Shown here piece after piece: positions 16,096-27,480 of a stretch of DNA of 48,128 nucleotides. The translations under genes were made by a program, and so were the position numbers. Within the stretch, counting starts at the first letter, position 1. Each line of letters starts with the position of its first letter. The stretch is from Cognatazoarcus sp050303815. Lineage in GTDB: Bacteria > Pseudomonadota > Gammaproteobacteria > Burkholderiales > Rhodocyclaceae. Under the pieces are notes generated by a model. The model was not told where the DNA came from and made no database searches. It worked only from the letters and a program-made list of their open reading frames with translations. The stretch spans positions 1 to 48,128 of the forward strand of contig JBNLCM010000138.1 of NCBI GenBank assembly GCA_050303815.1, written 5' to 3'.

Positions 16096-18396
16096 TCACT
16101 CCGACGGGGTCGCGGAGCCGGCCTCGGCCGCGCTAACGGCGGGCGCCCCCGCGTCCGCCGGAATCCAGCGGGCCAGCGTGGCGTACATCTCGTCGGGCTC
16201 GACCGGCTTGGCGATGAAACCGTCCATGCCGGCATCGGCGCAGGCCTGGCGGTCTTCCTCGAAGGCGTTGGCAGTCATCGCCAGGATCGGCGTCCGGATT
16301 CCCCGCCGGCGGATCTCTCGGCAGGCATCGACGCCATCGAGCACCGGCATCTGCAGGTCCATCAACACCACGTCGTAGTCGGCCCTGGCCAGCATCTCGA
16401 GCGCCTCACCACCGTGGGCGGCGATATCCACGCTCAGCCCGGCGATACGCAGATGCTCGGCGGCAATCACCTGATTCACGGCGTTGTCTTCCACCAGCAG
16501 CACGCGCGCGCCCGCGCGCACACTGGAGCCGCCGGCCGGGGTATCCGTCGGCACCATGGCTTGGCCGCGGCCAAGCTCGGCCTCGAACCAGAACGTGCTG
16601 CCCTGACCGGGCGAACTCGTGACGCCGATCGATCCGCCCATCAGCCTCGCAAGGCGCTTGCTGATCGCCAGCCCAAGGCCGCTACCGCCATATGTCCGCG
16701 TGGTCGACGCCTCGGCCTGCTCGAAGGCATCGAAGATGCGCTGCTGCACCGCCTCGGCGATGCCGATGCCGGTGTCTTCGACCTCGAACCGCAGGCGCAC
16801 GCAGTCACGCCCGGCGTCGACCAGCCTCGCGCGCAGCTCGACGTGCCCGTGCTCGGTAAACTTGGCCGCGTTGCCGATGAAGTTGATCAGGATCTGCCCC
16901 AGCCGAAGGGGATCGCCGACCAGCGTGAGTTCGCTCAGGGCCGGGTCGATCCACTCGCGATAATCCAGCCCCTTCTCTCTCAGCCTGCCCGAGGTGATCG
17001 AGCGGACGTGCGACAGCACGCCAGCGACTTGCAGTGGGGTCTTCTCGACCACCATCTGCCCCGCCTCGATCTTCGAGAGATCGAGGATGTCATCGATGAT
17101 GCGCAACAACAGCTTGGCGGCAGCAATGATCTGTTTGAGTCGTTCGAGCTGGACGGCATCCCTGGTCTGGATGCGCAGGAGATGGGCGAAGCCCAGGATC
17201 GCGTTCATCGGCGTGCGGATCTCGTGGGACGTGTTGGCCAGGAAGATGGACTTGGCCTTCGATGCCCGCTCGGCGGCCAGCGTCGAGGCGCGCAGCGACT
17301 CCTCGACCTGCTTCTCGCGCGTGATGTCCTCGTACATGCCCAGCAGGCCGAAGACCTTGCCCGACGCGTCCCGCAGCGGCACCTGGCTCGAGCGGACCCA
17401 TTGCTCTCCCCCCTCGTCCCCGGCCGCGACCGACTCCACCCGCAGGCGCGCCTGCCCACTTTCGAGCACGACACGATCCTGTTCCTGGACCCGCTGTCCG
17501 GCGCCCCGCCAGTCCAGCTCGTGGTCTACGCAGCCGACCAGATCCTCGGCCGATGCCTTGCCGGCGTCGCTGGCCAGCAGCTGGTTGCCACCAAGGTAGC
17601 GGAGCGCCGAGTCCTTCCAGTAGACGCGGACCGGGATCGTGTCGATCACCGTGTGCAGCATCCGGTTGAGTGCATCGACACGCACCTTCTCCTCTTCGAT
17701 CCGGTGCCGGGCTTCGTTCAGCATCTGCTTTTCGGCCTCGAGCTGCTCGTTGGCGCGGCGCTCGACACGAACCATATGGGAGACCAGCAGGAAGATGCCG
17801 GTCGACGCGCAGATCAGGTTGAGCAGCAGAAAGCTGCGCTGGATCGCAAGGGGCAACGGCGTCGACCACGCGGCAAGCCAGGGATCCAGCAGCACCGAAA
17901 CGAGGGTCAGCAGGAGATAGGCGGCCAGCCAGCCCCACGCCTTGTGCCCGGCCCGCAAGATCAGCGCAGTGACCGGCGCAAAAATGGCCCACAACATGAC
18001 CATGCCGCCGTTGCCGAACCCGCCGAGCAGCCACATGGTGAGAAACGGGGCCAGAAGGACCAGGACCAGCAGGCGATTCTCATGTCCACTGACGTGCCCG
18101 CTGCGCAGGAATCGGTGCAGACTCAGGCCGATCGCCAGCGCAAAGCACAGCGGCACGCCGCCCGCGAGGGGTCGATCGAGGGCCACCAGCACCGCCGCCC
18201 AGATGCACGCGGCCGGAATCAGGATCAGGCTCGCCAGCGTCAGCGCCATCTTCCGGATGCGCATTTGGGCGTCATCGCCCTCGCGCGCACCCCGCTCGAG
18301 CAACTGGCTGACCCAATGACTGGGCGGCAATCTCAGCAACGGGTGGGCTCCCTCGTCGGCGACGCAATGGGTGAGTCGGCAGTCCGGGACCGCCAT
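16096..18396 (-). CDS. Membrane-bound hybrid sensor histidine kinase with receiver domain
   Basis: From ATG 18396 the protein has 766 residues. About six hydrophobic segments span residues 48-208, then come a coiled-coil linker (about 210-250) and a PAS domain (about 245-360). The HisKA domain has the phospho-acceptor H391 in SHEIRTPMNAI. The HATPase domain has N509 (IGNAAKFT), DTGIGI and GGSGLGL. The C-terminal receiver has D680 in LMDLQMPVLDG and K730. This layout is a self-contained hybrid kinase whose output partner is not nearby. The frame continues upstream to a TTG at 18471, and neither start has a good ribosome site, so the N-terminus is uncertain. It is convergent with the CHAT gene, 47 bases away; a functional link is unproven. 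Confidence 0.92.
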   Translation of the reverse strand: MAVPDCRLTHCVADEGAHPLLRLPPSHWVSQLLERGAREGDDAQMRIRKMALTLASLILIPAACIWAAVLVALDRPLAGGVPLCFALAIGLSLHRFLRSGHVSGHENRLLVLVLLAPFLTMWLLGGFGNGGMVMLWAIFAPVTALILRAGHKAWGWLAAYLLLTLVSVLLDPWLAAWSTPLPLAIQRSFLLLNLICASTGIFLLVSHMVRVERRANEQLEAEKQMLNEARHRIEEEKVRVDALNRMLHTVIDTIPVRVYWKDSALRYLGGNQLLASDAGKASAEDLVGCVDHELDWRGAGQRVQEQDRVVLESGQARLRVESVAAGDEGGEQWVRSSQVPLRDASGKVFGLLGMYEDITREKQVEESLRASTLAAERASKAKSIFLANTSHEIRTPMNAILGFAHLLRIQTRDAVQLERLKQIIAAAKLLLRIIDDILDLSKIEAGQMVVEKTPLQVAGVLSHVRSITSGRLREKGLDYREWIDPALSELTLVGDPLRLGQILINFIGNAAKFTEHGHVELRARLVDAGRDCVRLRFEVEDTGIGIAEAVQQRIFDAFEQAEASTTRTYGGSGLGLAISKRLARLMGGSIGVTSSPGQGSTFWFEAELGRGQAMVPTDTPAGGSSVRAGARVLLVEDNAVNQVIAAEHLRIAGLSVDIAAHGGEALEMLARADYDVVLMDLQMPVLDGVDACREIRRRGIRTPILAMTANAFEEDRQACADAGMDGFIAKPVEPDEMYATLARWIPADAGAPAVSAAEAGSATPSE

Positions 18397-18557
18397 CGTG
18401 GTTCGCGTGCCGTGGGCGCCCGACGCCCCTCGGCGCCTGGTTGCCCGCGGCAGACCAGAGAATATCGGCAATTCGGAGCGCGCTCTTGACCCTCAGATGC
18501 CAATCGAGCCGGACGGCGCGCATGCCGACGCAAGCCGCCGACCCCATGGCCCGGTCG

Positions 18558-18848
18558 CTAATCCTCCGCGGCGCCCGGCGGGCAACCCGTTTTGCCCGCC
18601 AGCACGCCGAGCCCGTCCGGCGACGGTGCGGAACACGGGTCCGCGCCGACGAGCAGCGCGAGCGTCTCGAGCGCGGGCGGAAAATAGAGCTTCACGGCAC
18701 AGTGCAGCCGCCCCTCCGACTCATGCCGCATCAGGACCGCCGACGCACCCGCCTCCGGGCCGAGCTGCTCGTAAAGGGCGCGCACGCTCTCGACGGCCTC
18801 GCCGGCGAGCAGCGCGTCGCCCAGGTCCAGTACAAACCAGTGGTCCAT
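18558..18848 (-). CDS. Small protein of unknown function (96 residues)
   Basis: The ATG at 18848 is preceded by a textbook GGAAGGAGA ribosome site 6 bases away, which supports a real gene and fixes the start. The soluble product has an ordered N-terminal part (MDHWFVLDLGDALLAGE…, then RLHCAVKLYFPPALETLALL) and a low-complexity Pro/Gly-rich tail. I do not recognise the family. It lies upstream of the hybrid kinase in the same direction with a gap of about 160 bases (from the 18396 start) and is divergent from the MFS gene. Confidence 0.65.
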   Translation of the reverse strand: MDHWFVLDLGDALLAGEAVESVRALYEQLGPEAGASAVLMRHESEGRLHCAVKLYFPPALETLALLVGADPCSAPSPDGLGVLAGKTGCPPGAAED

Positions 18849-19154
18849 GGCCGTCTCCTTCCGCCGCACTGCATGATCGTTGGACACCCGGGCGCGCCAC
18901 GGTTCTCACCCCGCACTGCCCGACGCCACGCCGGCCTCGCGGCCCCCGTGGCCGCCAGTCTGCCATGGCGCGCCCCCTGCGCACCCGCCACGGGTCGTCG
19001 CCGCGCGAGCCGGACCAGACCCGGCGCATCGGCCCGCGCCCCAGTGACACACATGCGATTCACGCATGAAGAGCATGCCGATAAAGCGTTTGTACAAGGC
19101 ATCCGATGCGCGTTGAATGCACTAACCGCATCCACCCAGGGAGCCTCGACCACC
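18849..19154. promoter_or_regulatory. Divergent intergenic region upstream of the MFS transporter gene
   Basis: These 306 bases lie between the 96-residue protein gene (minus) and the MFS gene (plus). A CATGCG…CGCATG inverted repeat sits near 19054-19067 in an AT-richer patch, a possible operator. A GGGAG ribosome site lies at 19139-19143. No gene or confident promoter box was identified. Confidence 0.4.
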
Positions 19155-20402
19155 ATGAATGCAGCTGCGCACACGGCCCCACCAGCACGCACAGCCACGC
19201 CGCGCACCTTGCCGCCGTGGCTGATCGTGCTCGCCGGCGGTCTCGTCATGGGCCTGGCGCTCGGCGTGCGCCACAGCCAGGGCATCTTCCTCGTGCCGAT
19301 CACGATGGCCCACGACTGGTCACGGGAGAGCTTTGCCCTCGCCATCGCCGTGCAGAACCTGGTGTGGGGCCTTGCCCAACCCTTCACCGGCATGATCGCC
19401 GACCGCTACGGCTCAGGCCGGGTCATCGCGGGCGGCCTCGTGCTCTACGCCGCGGGCCTCGCCCTGATGGCCGAAGCCACCACCCCCGTGACCTTCACGC
19501 TGACCGCTGGCGTGTGCATCGGCGTGGCCCTGTCGGGCACCTCCTTCGGCGTGGTGTACGGCGCCCTGAGCCGCATCTTTCCGCCCGAACGACGCGCCTG
19601 GGCACTGGGCGTATCCGGTGCCATCGGGGGGCTCGGCCAGTTCCTGCTGGTCCCCGCCACCCAGTCGATGATCTCGGGCCTGGGCTGGGCTGGCGCCCTC
19701 GTCGCGCTCGCCTTCGCCTGCGCGCTGCTGCTGCCCTGTGCCCTGCCGGTGCGCGACCACGGCGCGGCGACCGCGGGTCAGCCGGGTCAGCAGAGCCTCG
19801 GCGCCGCCCTGCGCGAAGCCTTCGCCCATCGCGGCTTCTGGTTGCTGAACCTCGGCTTTCTCGCCTGCGGCTTCCAGCTTGCCTTCATCGCCACCCACCT
19901 CCCCGCCTACCTGTCCGATCAGGGCCTGTCGGCCAACCATGCCGTTGCCGGGCTGGCCATCATCGCGCTCGCCAATGTGGTCGGCATCTACTGCTGCGGC
20001 CACCTGGGGGGCCTGTACCGGCGCAAGTACCTGCTCTCGGGCCTCTACCTGATTCGCGCCGTGGCGATGGCGCTCTTCGTGCTGCTGCCCCTGAGCCCGG
20101 CGAGCCTCTACCTGTTCTGTGCCGTGATGGGCTTCCTGTGGCTCGGCACCGTGCCGCTCACCAATGGCCTGCTCGCCCAGATCTTCGGCGTGCGCTACCT
20201 CACCACCCTGTTCGGGTTCGTCTTTCTCGGCCATCAGGTCGGCTCGTTCCTGGGCGTGTGGCTGGGCGGCGTCCTCTTCGACGCCACCGGCTCCTACCAC
20301 CTCATCTGGACCCTGGGCATCGCGCTGGGCGTGGTCTCGGCGGTCCTTCACTACCCGGTGGATGACCGAGAGCTGGTCCGTCCCGCCGTCGCGCCGGCAT
20401 GA
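19155..20402 (+). CDS. Major facilitator superfamily transporter
   Basis: This 415-residue inner-membrane protein has about twelve hydrophobic segments and the MFS loop 2-3 signature GMIADRYGSGRV. The first helix region (WLIVLAGGLVMGLALGVRH) and the overall pattern resemble monocarboxylate/oxalate-formate-type MFS carriers, but the substrate cannot be read. The frame is open far upstream, but that part is not protein-like; ATG 19155 starts just before the first transmembrane segment. Its stop overlaps the start of a 40-codon membrane peptide gene (ATGA), implying a co-translated pair. Confidence 0.88.
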   Translation: MNAAAHTAPPARTATPRTLPPWLIVLAGGLVMGLALGVRHSQGIFLVPITMAHDWSRESFALAIAVQNLVWGLAQPFTGMIADRYGSGRVIAGGLVLYAAGLALMAEATTPVTFTLTAGVCIGVALSGTSFGVVYGALSRIFPPERRAWALGVSGAIGGLGQFLLVPATQSMISGLGWAGALVALAFACALLLPCALPVRDHGAATAGQPGQQSLGAALREAFAHRGFWLLNLGFLACGFQLAFIATHLPAYLSDQGLSANHAVAGLAIIALANVVGIYCCGHLGGLYRRKYLLSGLYLIRAVAMALFVLLPLSPASLYLFCAVMGFLWLGTVPLTNGLLAQIFGVRYLTTLFGFVFLGHQVGSFLGVWLGGVLFDATGSYHLIWTLGIALGVVSAVLHYPVDDRELVRPAVAPA

Positions 20403-20521
20403 CGACGCTTCGCGCCCTGGCGGTCGCCGCGCTGCTGGTGGCCGCCGCGCTCGGCTTCTCCGGCTGGACGGCGCCCGACAACATCCTGAGCTTTGCTTCG
20501 GGGGCCTGGTTCTGCCGCTGA
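20399..20521 (+). CDS. 40-residue membrane peptide coupled to the MFS transporter
   Basis: The ATG overlaps the MFS stop codon as ATGA. The 40-codon frame encodes a short basic N-terminus, one hydrophobic helix (ALAVAALLVAAALGF), then a conserved-looking tail GWTAPDNILSFASGAWFC. The overlap and single transmembrane segment suggest a small accessory subunit of the transporter. Similar short proteins are encoded directly after some proteobacterial MFS genes; I am recalling this, not checking it. It is too short for most gene finders. Confidence 0.6.
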   Translation: MTTLRALAVAALLVAAALGFSGWTAPDNILSFASGAWFCR

Positions 20522-20615
20522 AGTGGGCGCCCGACGGCAAAGGGCATCGGGGCCGCCCGCCGCGGGCACGGCGCGCGCGCAGGCGCCTGGCTCAGCCGCT
20601 CGGGCCGCCCACGCC

Positions 20616-21056
20616 TTATGCCTTTCCCGACCGCTTCAGATGCCAGACGCAGAACGCGCCCGCCAGCAGCATGAGCCCCCCTAGCCCCACGAGGACCTGG
20701 AAAGGCAGCGCTGCGAACCGGGTGATCACGCTGATGGACGGGTCCTCGGGGTGATACCACACCCGCGCCTTGCCGCTCGCCACCGAGGCGCGGTAGGTGG
20801 CGCCATCCACGTCGAACACCTTCGTGATGGTTGGCTGGCCCGCAAGCGCGTACGCCACCACCAGCACCGACGACTGCCCGCCCCGCGACAGCGCGCGCGT
20901 GGCCTTGCCGATGACCCGCCCCTCCACCACGGCCTCGTGCTCCGCCAGCCGATGCAGGGTGTAGAGAGGTGCCCCGCCCGACCACGTCAGGTACGCTCCG
21001 CCTCCCAACAGAAAGGCGATGACGAGATACGCGGCCAGGTGCCGTTGTCGCCTCAT
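20616..21056 (-). CDS. DUF3592-like membrane protein
   Basis: This 146-residue protein has a transmembrane helix near each end (about residues 7-25 and 115-135) around a predicted periplasmic or extracytoplasmic beta domain (about 35-105). The domain contains VEGRVIG, a central VVAYALAGQ and the VWYHPEDPSISV pattern found in DUF3592-type proteins, whose function is unknown. It stands alone, convergent with the MFS/small peptide pair and about 270 bases from the next gene. The intervening 21057-21325 shows no gene. Confidence 0.7.
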   Translation of the reverse strand: MRRQRHLAAYLVIAFLLGGGAYLTWSGGAPLYTLHRLAEHEAVVEGRVIGKATRALSRGGQSSVLVVAYALAGQPTITKVFDVDGATYRASVASGKARVWYHPEDPSISVITRFAALPFQVLVGLGGLMLLAGAFCVWHLKRSGKA

Positions 21057-21325
21057 TGATCCCTGCCTGCCCCCGTTCGATCTTCCCGGTTCCAGCCCCT
21101 TGGACGGCCGACCGCCGGTGCGTGGCGGATGGTCGGTGAGCCGATGCTAGCGCGGATTGTTCGATCACGGCAGTTTTGTCCGGGCGTGCCGGTTGTGCGT
21201 CCGTTCGCCGGCCGAAGCGGATCGTCAATCGATGCATGTCACCGGATCGGCGGCCAGGGTTCGTTGACACGTGTGCATTGGGGGGCGACTTAAGGTTGAC
21301 GCAAGGCAGCCTCTACGCCCCCTGC

Positions 21326-22261
21326 TCACGTGCGCCTGTTTGGCAGGAACAGGCGCATGCGTGCCAGCGCGTCTGTCGGCAGGGCGCCCAGAAGTGCGCC
21401 CAGCGATACCACCCCGATCCCGATCAGGGTGGTGAAGCCCAATGCTTCGTCGAGAATCAGCAATCCGCCGATGGCCGAACACGCCGGAACAAGGGCGAGC
21501 ATCATCGACGCTCGGCACACGCCGATCTTCTGGACCGCGTAGCTGTACATTCCGGCCGCGACCAGCGCGGCAATGATGCCCTGGTAGAACATCTGTAGCG
21601 CAATGTCGCCCCAGCTTGCGCGCAGGATCTCGCTGGGCAGCCAAAGGAGATAGACGGGCATGTAGGTCACCAGCGATATGCTTGCGATACCGAGGATGGC
21701 CAACCGCGGGCGGATCATCCAGCGACGCATCCACAGCCCAAAGATCGCCCAACTCAGGGCGGCCGCCAGAAAGAGTCCGTCGCCGATCCACTGCCCCTCG
21801 GCCGACGAGGCGAACAGGCACTGAAAGCCGATCAGGATCAGCCCCGCCGACGACAGAGCGAGTGCCAGCACCGTCTGACGCGCAATGTGAAAGCGCGCGA
21901 GGACGGCAACAAGGGCGACCGTCCAGAAGGGAATGCCGCCATTCACGAACACCCCCGCGTGCGCGCTGGGCGCGAAGGCGAACCCCGAGTACACCAGCAG
22001 GCCGTAGCCCAGGCCGCCGACGAGTGCCAACGCCACGTAACGAGGCCATTCGCGCACGGGAACGCGCTTGATGAAGAAGGGCAGCGCCAGCGTGCCCGAC
22101 ACGCCGAAGCGCATCGCGGCGAGATCGAATGGCGTCAATGCGCCGGCGCTGCCGAAGCGCGACACGATATTGAAGCCGGACCAGCAGATGACGACGAGCA
22201 ACGCGGCCAGCAGGCCCTTGCCCGTATCGGACAGCCCGGCGCTGCGGCTAATTGATTCCAT
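21326..22261 (-). CDS. DMT-superfamily (EamA) permease
   Basis: This 311-residue inner-membrane protein has ten hydrophobic segments arranged as two EamA repeats (about residues 15-145 and 155-295). It belongs to the drug/metabolite transporter superfamily, whose members often export amino acids or related metabolites. The chosen ATG at 22261 lies inside the end of the DUF934 gene (14-base overlap), typical of a co-translated operon; upstream codons in this frame are an antisense or shifted reading of that gene. Its place after sulfite reductase genes suggests export or import of a sulfur metabolite or cysteine, which is inference. Confidence 0.88.
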   Translation of the reverse strand: MESISRSAGLSDTGKGLLAALLVVICWSGFNIVSRFGSAGALTPFDLAAMRFGVSGTLALPFFIKRVPVREWPRYVALALVGGLGYGLLVYSGFAFAPSAHAGVFVNGGIPFWTVALVAVLARFHIARQTVLALALSSAGLILIGFQCLFASSAEGQWIGDGLFLAAALSWAIFGLWMRRWMIRPRLAILGIASISLVTYMPVYLLWLPSEILRASWGDIALQMFYQGIIAALVAAGMYSYAVQKIGVCRASMMLALVPACSAIGGLLILDEALGFTTLIGIGVVSLGALLGALPTDALARMRLFLPNRRT

Positions 22262-22743
22262 CGCGATCGTCGCATGGCGAGATGCCGGAAAGGGGGAGCC
22301 ACGCGTAATCCGCGAAAGCGTCCAAGGCGGCCACATGGTCCTGGTCCGGCCGGAGCGAGAACGCGTTGAATCCGCAGCGGTGGAGGAAGTAGAGCTGATC
22401 GCGCAGCACATCGCCCACCGCCCGCAACTCGCCCGAATAACCGAAACGGTTTCTCAGAATGCGCGCGCTCGAGTATCCACGTCCGTCGGTGAAAGTCGGA
22501 AAACGGATCGCGACGAGGGCGATGTTTGCGAGGAAGGGCACCACCGCCTCGGGTTCGTCTTCCGGATCGAGTACGATGCCGATGCGGTGCCGCTGCGCCT
22601 GAAGCGCGTCGGCGTGGATCCGGTATGACTTGATTGGCAGGATCTGCCGCGGGCCGAACGACGCCAGATCGAGGGCGATGTCGGCGGCGGGAGCGCCGTC
22701 CTTAGGCAGCAGGCTCCACTCGTCGGCGACGAGGCGGCCATCC

Positions 22744-22760
<17 letters not shown>
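22248..22760 (-). CDS. DUF934 protein associated with sulfite reductase
   Basis: DUF934 proteins are small soluble proteins found almost always beside CysI-type sulfite reductases in beta- and some alphaproteobacteria and are thought to help that reaction, perhaps in electron delivery. The 170-residue protein shows the family segments ALDLASFGPRQILPI, LVAIRFPTFTDGRGYSSAR and GELRAVGDVLRDQLYFLHR. The start overlaps the end of the reductase gene by 17 bases, so the two are made together. Confidence 0.9.
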
Positions 22761-24414
<1,654 letters not shown>

Positions 24415-24431
24415 GATGGCGTGCGCCCTGA

Positions 24432-25829
24432 TCAGGGGGTGGGCAGGATGAAGGTGCTCCGCTCTCGGACTGCCAGGCGGGCGTCGTGCACGGCAACCGT
24501 CTCGAACGCGATCGGCTGCACGCCGGCTGGCATGCCCGCGAGCGGCGACGACACGGTCAGGGCGACGGCCTGGACGCTGCCGGGCTCGACGGCGAACTCG
24601 GTTGCGCCGTCGATGCGCAGGCCGGGCAGGCCGCTCACGGCAATTCTGAATCGCCGGTCGGTCTCCTCCATGTTGATGAGCTTGAGCGTGTAGGCATTCG
24701 CGATGCGTCCGTCGGCAGTTTCCTTCATCAGGGCGCCGCGGTCCCGGAACACCTCGACGCGCAGCAGCGCGCGCTCACTCAGCATCGACACGCCCAGGGC
24801 CGCAAACACGAGCAGCAGGCTGGCATAGGCGAGGACGCGGGGGCGCTGCAGCAGTCCCGCAGCCTTCGGCTTGCCGGCGAGCTCGTGCTCGCTCATGAAG
24901 CGGATCAGGCCACGGGGGGCTCCGACCTTGTCCATGACCTGGTCGCAGCCGTCGGCGCAAAGCCCGCAGTTGATGCACTGGTACTGTTGGCCATCGCGGA
25001 TATCGATGCCGGTCGGGCAGACCTGGACGCAGATGCCGCAGTCGATACAGCCGCCCGTGCCGTTTGACTGACGCAGCGCGCCGCGGGGTTCGCCGCGCTC
25101 TCGGTCGTAGCTCACGCTGGACGTGTCGGCATCGGTCATCACGCCCTGGAAGCGCGAATACGGACACATGTGCTGGCACACGGCCTCGCGTGTGAGACCC
25201 GCCTGCACGTAGGTAAAGCTCGCGTAGAAGATCAGCCAGAACGCTTCCCAGGGGCCGGTCTGGAGGCTCGCGACGGCCGGCAACAGTGCCTTGATCGGCG
25301 TGAAGTAGCCGACGAAGGTGATCGCGGTCCACCCCGCGACCAGGCCCCAGATGCCGTGCTTGATCAACTTGATGCCCAGCTTGCGGGCCGACATCGGACT
25401 GTGGTCCAGCCGCTGCCGGGCAAGGTGGTCGCCTTCGACAAGCGTCTCGATCCATACGAAGATCGACGTATAGATCGTTTGCGGACAGGCGAAGCCGCAG
25501 AACAGCCGCCCGGCCAGGGTGGTAACGAAGAACAGTGCGGTTGCGGCGAGGATCAGTATGAAGGCAAGGAGAAGCGCATCCTGCGGCCACAGGACCAGGT
25601 CGAACAGGTAGAACTTCTCGTCAACAATGTCGAAGAGGATCGCCTGACGCGTACCGGTCTCGGTCGTCCAGGGCAGCCAACAAGCGCCGTAGAACACGAT
25701 CTGAGTGAGCCACACCATGGCCCAGCGGATGGCATTGAAACGCCCTTGCACCGACTTGGCGTGGATCTTTCCCTTCTTCCGATAGAACGCCAGCCTGGCT
25801 TCCCGCGCCTTGCTGATTGGTGGGTTCAT
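24432..25829 (-). CDS. ccoG: CcoG/RdxA/FixG-type membrane polyferredoxin
   Basis: CcoG proteins are membrane ferredoxins that reduce copper for cbb3 oxidase assembly. The 465-residue protein has about five transmembrane segments (first near 35-55, last near 328-348). It has a CGFACPQTIY motif at 111-120, CQHMCPYSRFQ near 218-228, and two 4Fe-4S motifs with C261, C264, C267, C271 and C285, C288, C291, C295. A periplasmic IgD-like domain fills residues 355-465. Here it stands upstream of the sulfite reductase gene, away from any cco genes in view, so it may instead donate electrons in this cluster; that is inference. Confidence 0.92.
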   Translation of the reverse strand: MNPPISKAREARLAFYRKKGKIHAKSVQGRFNAIRWAMVWLTQIVFYGACWLPWTTETGTRQAILFDIVDEKFYLFDLVLWPQDALLLAFILILAATALFFVTTLAGRLFCGFACPQTIYTSIFVWIETLVEGDHLARQRLDHSPMSARKLGIKLIKHGIWGLVAGWTAITFVGYFTPIKALLPAVASLQTGPWEAFWLIFYASFTYVQAGLTREAVCQHMCPYSRFQGVMTDADTSSVSYDRERGEPRGALRQSNGTGGCIDCGICVQVCPTGIDIRDGQQYQCINCGLCADGCDQVMDKVGAPRGLIRFMSEHELAGKPKAAGLLQRPRVLAYASLLLVFAALGVSMLSERALLRVEVFRDRGALMKETADGRIANAYTLKLINMEETDRRFRIAVSGLPGLRIDGATEFAVEPGSVQAVALTVSSPLAGMPAGVQPIAFETVAVHDARLAVRERSTFILPTP

Positions 25830-26067
25830 GGACGTGCTCCGGCTCTGACGATGGCCGGAAGTAGATCATCGGGCTAGAACTGGGAACAGATTCAGAATGT
25901 GCGAATCTCGATAGGCACAGATCGCATGGGCGACATCAGGCTGCGCGCAATCCCGATCGCGTCGTCGGTTCCTGTTCGATGGACCGCAAGCGCGCGAACC
26001 CACCACATCAGCCGATGCGGCGCCACACCTGGGCGCCAGCGCAAACCGGCCTGCGCGCTGGGCGTGC

Positions 26068-27480
26068 CTATAGCTGCTGCGCAATCAGCGCGCCGAGCGT
26101 GGTGAGCGCCTCCCCCTGCCGCGGGTTGGCAGGGTGGCCGAAGTTGAGCCGCAGGAAATTGGAGAATTCGCGTTTGGCCGAGAAGATCGGCCCCGGTGCG
26201 ATGCTGATGCCCCGCGCGAGGGCCTCTGCGTGCAGCCGCAAGGTGTCGACCTGCCGGGGCAGCGCCAACCACGCGAAGTATCCCCCATCGGGTCGGGCCA
26301 GCCTTGTACCGGCCGGGAAGTGCTCTTCGATGCCGGCAACCAGCTGTCCCGCCTGCGCTGCGAGCTGCCTGCGCAGCTGGCGCAGATGGTTCTCGAAACC
26401 ACCCTGCTTCAGATACTCGGCCAGCGCGATCTGTGTCGGCACCGCCGTCGCCAGACTGGTCGAGTATTTCTGGCGTTGCACCGCCTTGGCGTAACGTCCG
26501 GCAGCGACCCAGCCCACCCGATAGCCCGGCGCGAGGCACTTCGAGAACGAGGATACGTGAAGCACCCGCCCATCTATGTCCATGGCCTTGCTGGAGAGCG
26601 GCGCTTCGCGCCCGAAATAGAGTTCGGCGTAGACGTCGTCTTCGATCAGCGGGACCTCATGCTTGCGCAGCAGATCCACGAGGGCTCGCTTGTTCGCATC
26701 GGGAACCCGACTGCCTGTCGGATTCGCGAAGTTGAGCATGAATAGGCAGGCCTTGATCGGATGGTGGCGCAAGGCATCGGCGAGCGCGCCGATGCTCACG
26801 CCCTCCCGCGGGTGACTCGGAATCTCGATGACCTTGAGCCCCAGGCGTTCGCTCGCCTGCAGGCCCGCATAGAAGGTCGGCGACTCGACCGCGATCAGAT
26901 CCCCGGGCCGGGTCAGCGCCTGCAGGCACAGGTTGAGACCTTCCATCGCACCCGAGGTGACGATGATCTCCTGCGGCGAAACCGTCGCGCCATGGACCAG
27001 ATAGCGCAGCGCCAGCTGCCGCCGCAGTTCCTCGTTGCCCGGCGGCAGGTCCGTCACCGTTGCCAGCGGATCCAGCTTGCGCGCGGCACCGGCCAGAAAG
27101 CGCCCCAGTTTGTGAAGCGGGTAAAGCCGGGCATCCGGGAAGCTCGACCCCAGCGGCACGATGGCCGGATCTCGCACGCTGTCGAGAATCTGGAAGATGA
27201 AGTCGCTGACCTCGAGCGCAGTCGAGCCGCCGACCGGATGGGTCATCTCCGGTTCGGGCAGGCGGTGTCCGAGCCGCGCGCGCACGAAGTAGCCCGATTT
27301 CGGTCGCGCTTCGATCAGGCCGCGGCTCTCCAGTTGATGGTAAGCCTGCGTGACCGTGACCGGGCTGATGCCGTGCGTCTTGCATGCCTGCCGCACCGAG
27401 AGCAGCTTGTCGCCCGGGCGCAAAACGCCTGCCGCGATCAGCTTAGCGGTACGGTCGGCGAGATCCTGGTAGAGAGCCAT
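26068..27480 (-). CDS. MocR/PdxR-family regulator (GntR helix-turn-helix fused to aminotransferase fold)
   Basis: The 470-residue protein has an N-terminal GntR winged helix (about residues 1-70, with KLLSVRQACKTHGISPVTVTQAYHQLE) joined to a class I aminotransferase-fold domain (about 100-470). The PLP lysine is K314 in SSFSKCLAPGYRVGWV, and the PLP-stacking segment NFANPTG is present. Members sense PLP or an amino-acid adduct and control vitamin B6, GABA or transport genes. The target is not evident: it is flanked by the ccoG operon and a LysR gene on the same strand, and no DMT/LysE gene is directly divergent from it. Confidence 0.9.
   Translation of the reverse strand: MALYQDLADRTAKLIAAGVLRPGDKLLSVRQACKTHGISPVTVTQAYHQLESRGLIEARPKSGYFVRARLGHRLPEPEMTHPVGGSTALEVSDFIFQILDSVRDPAIVPLGSSFPDARLYPLHKLGRFLAGAARKLDPLATVTDLPPGNEELRRQLALRYLVHGATVSPQEIIVTSGAMEGLNLCLQALTRPGDLIAVESPTFYAGLQASERLGLKVIEIPSHPREGVSIGALADALRHHPIKACLFMLNFANPTGSRVPDANKRALVDLLRKHEVPLIEDDVYAELYFGREAPLSSKAMDIDGRVLHVSSFSKCLAPGYRVGWVAAGRYAKAVQRQKYSTSLATAVPTQIALAEYLKQGGFENHLRQLRRQLAAQAGQLVAGIEEHFPAGTRLARPDGGYFAWLALPRQVDTLRLHAEALARGISIAPGPIFSAKREFSNFLRLNFGHPANPRQGEALTTLGALIAQQL

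Noticed and set aside
15910..18489. A plus-strand open frame of 859 codons across the sensor kinase
   Set aside because: It is antisense to a kinase with all HisKA, HATPase and receiver motifs; its own translation is His/Arg/Gln-rich noise.
25830..26067. Possible FNR/ANR box upstream of ccoG
   Set aside because: No TTGAT-N4-ATCAA palindrome was found on either strand in the gap; only weak half-site resemblances.
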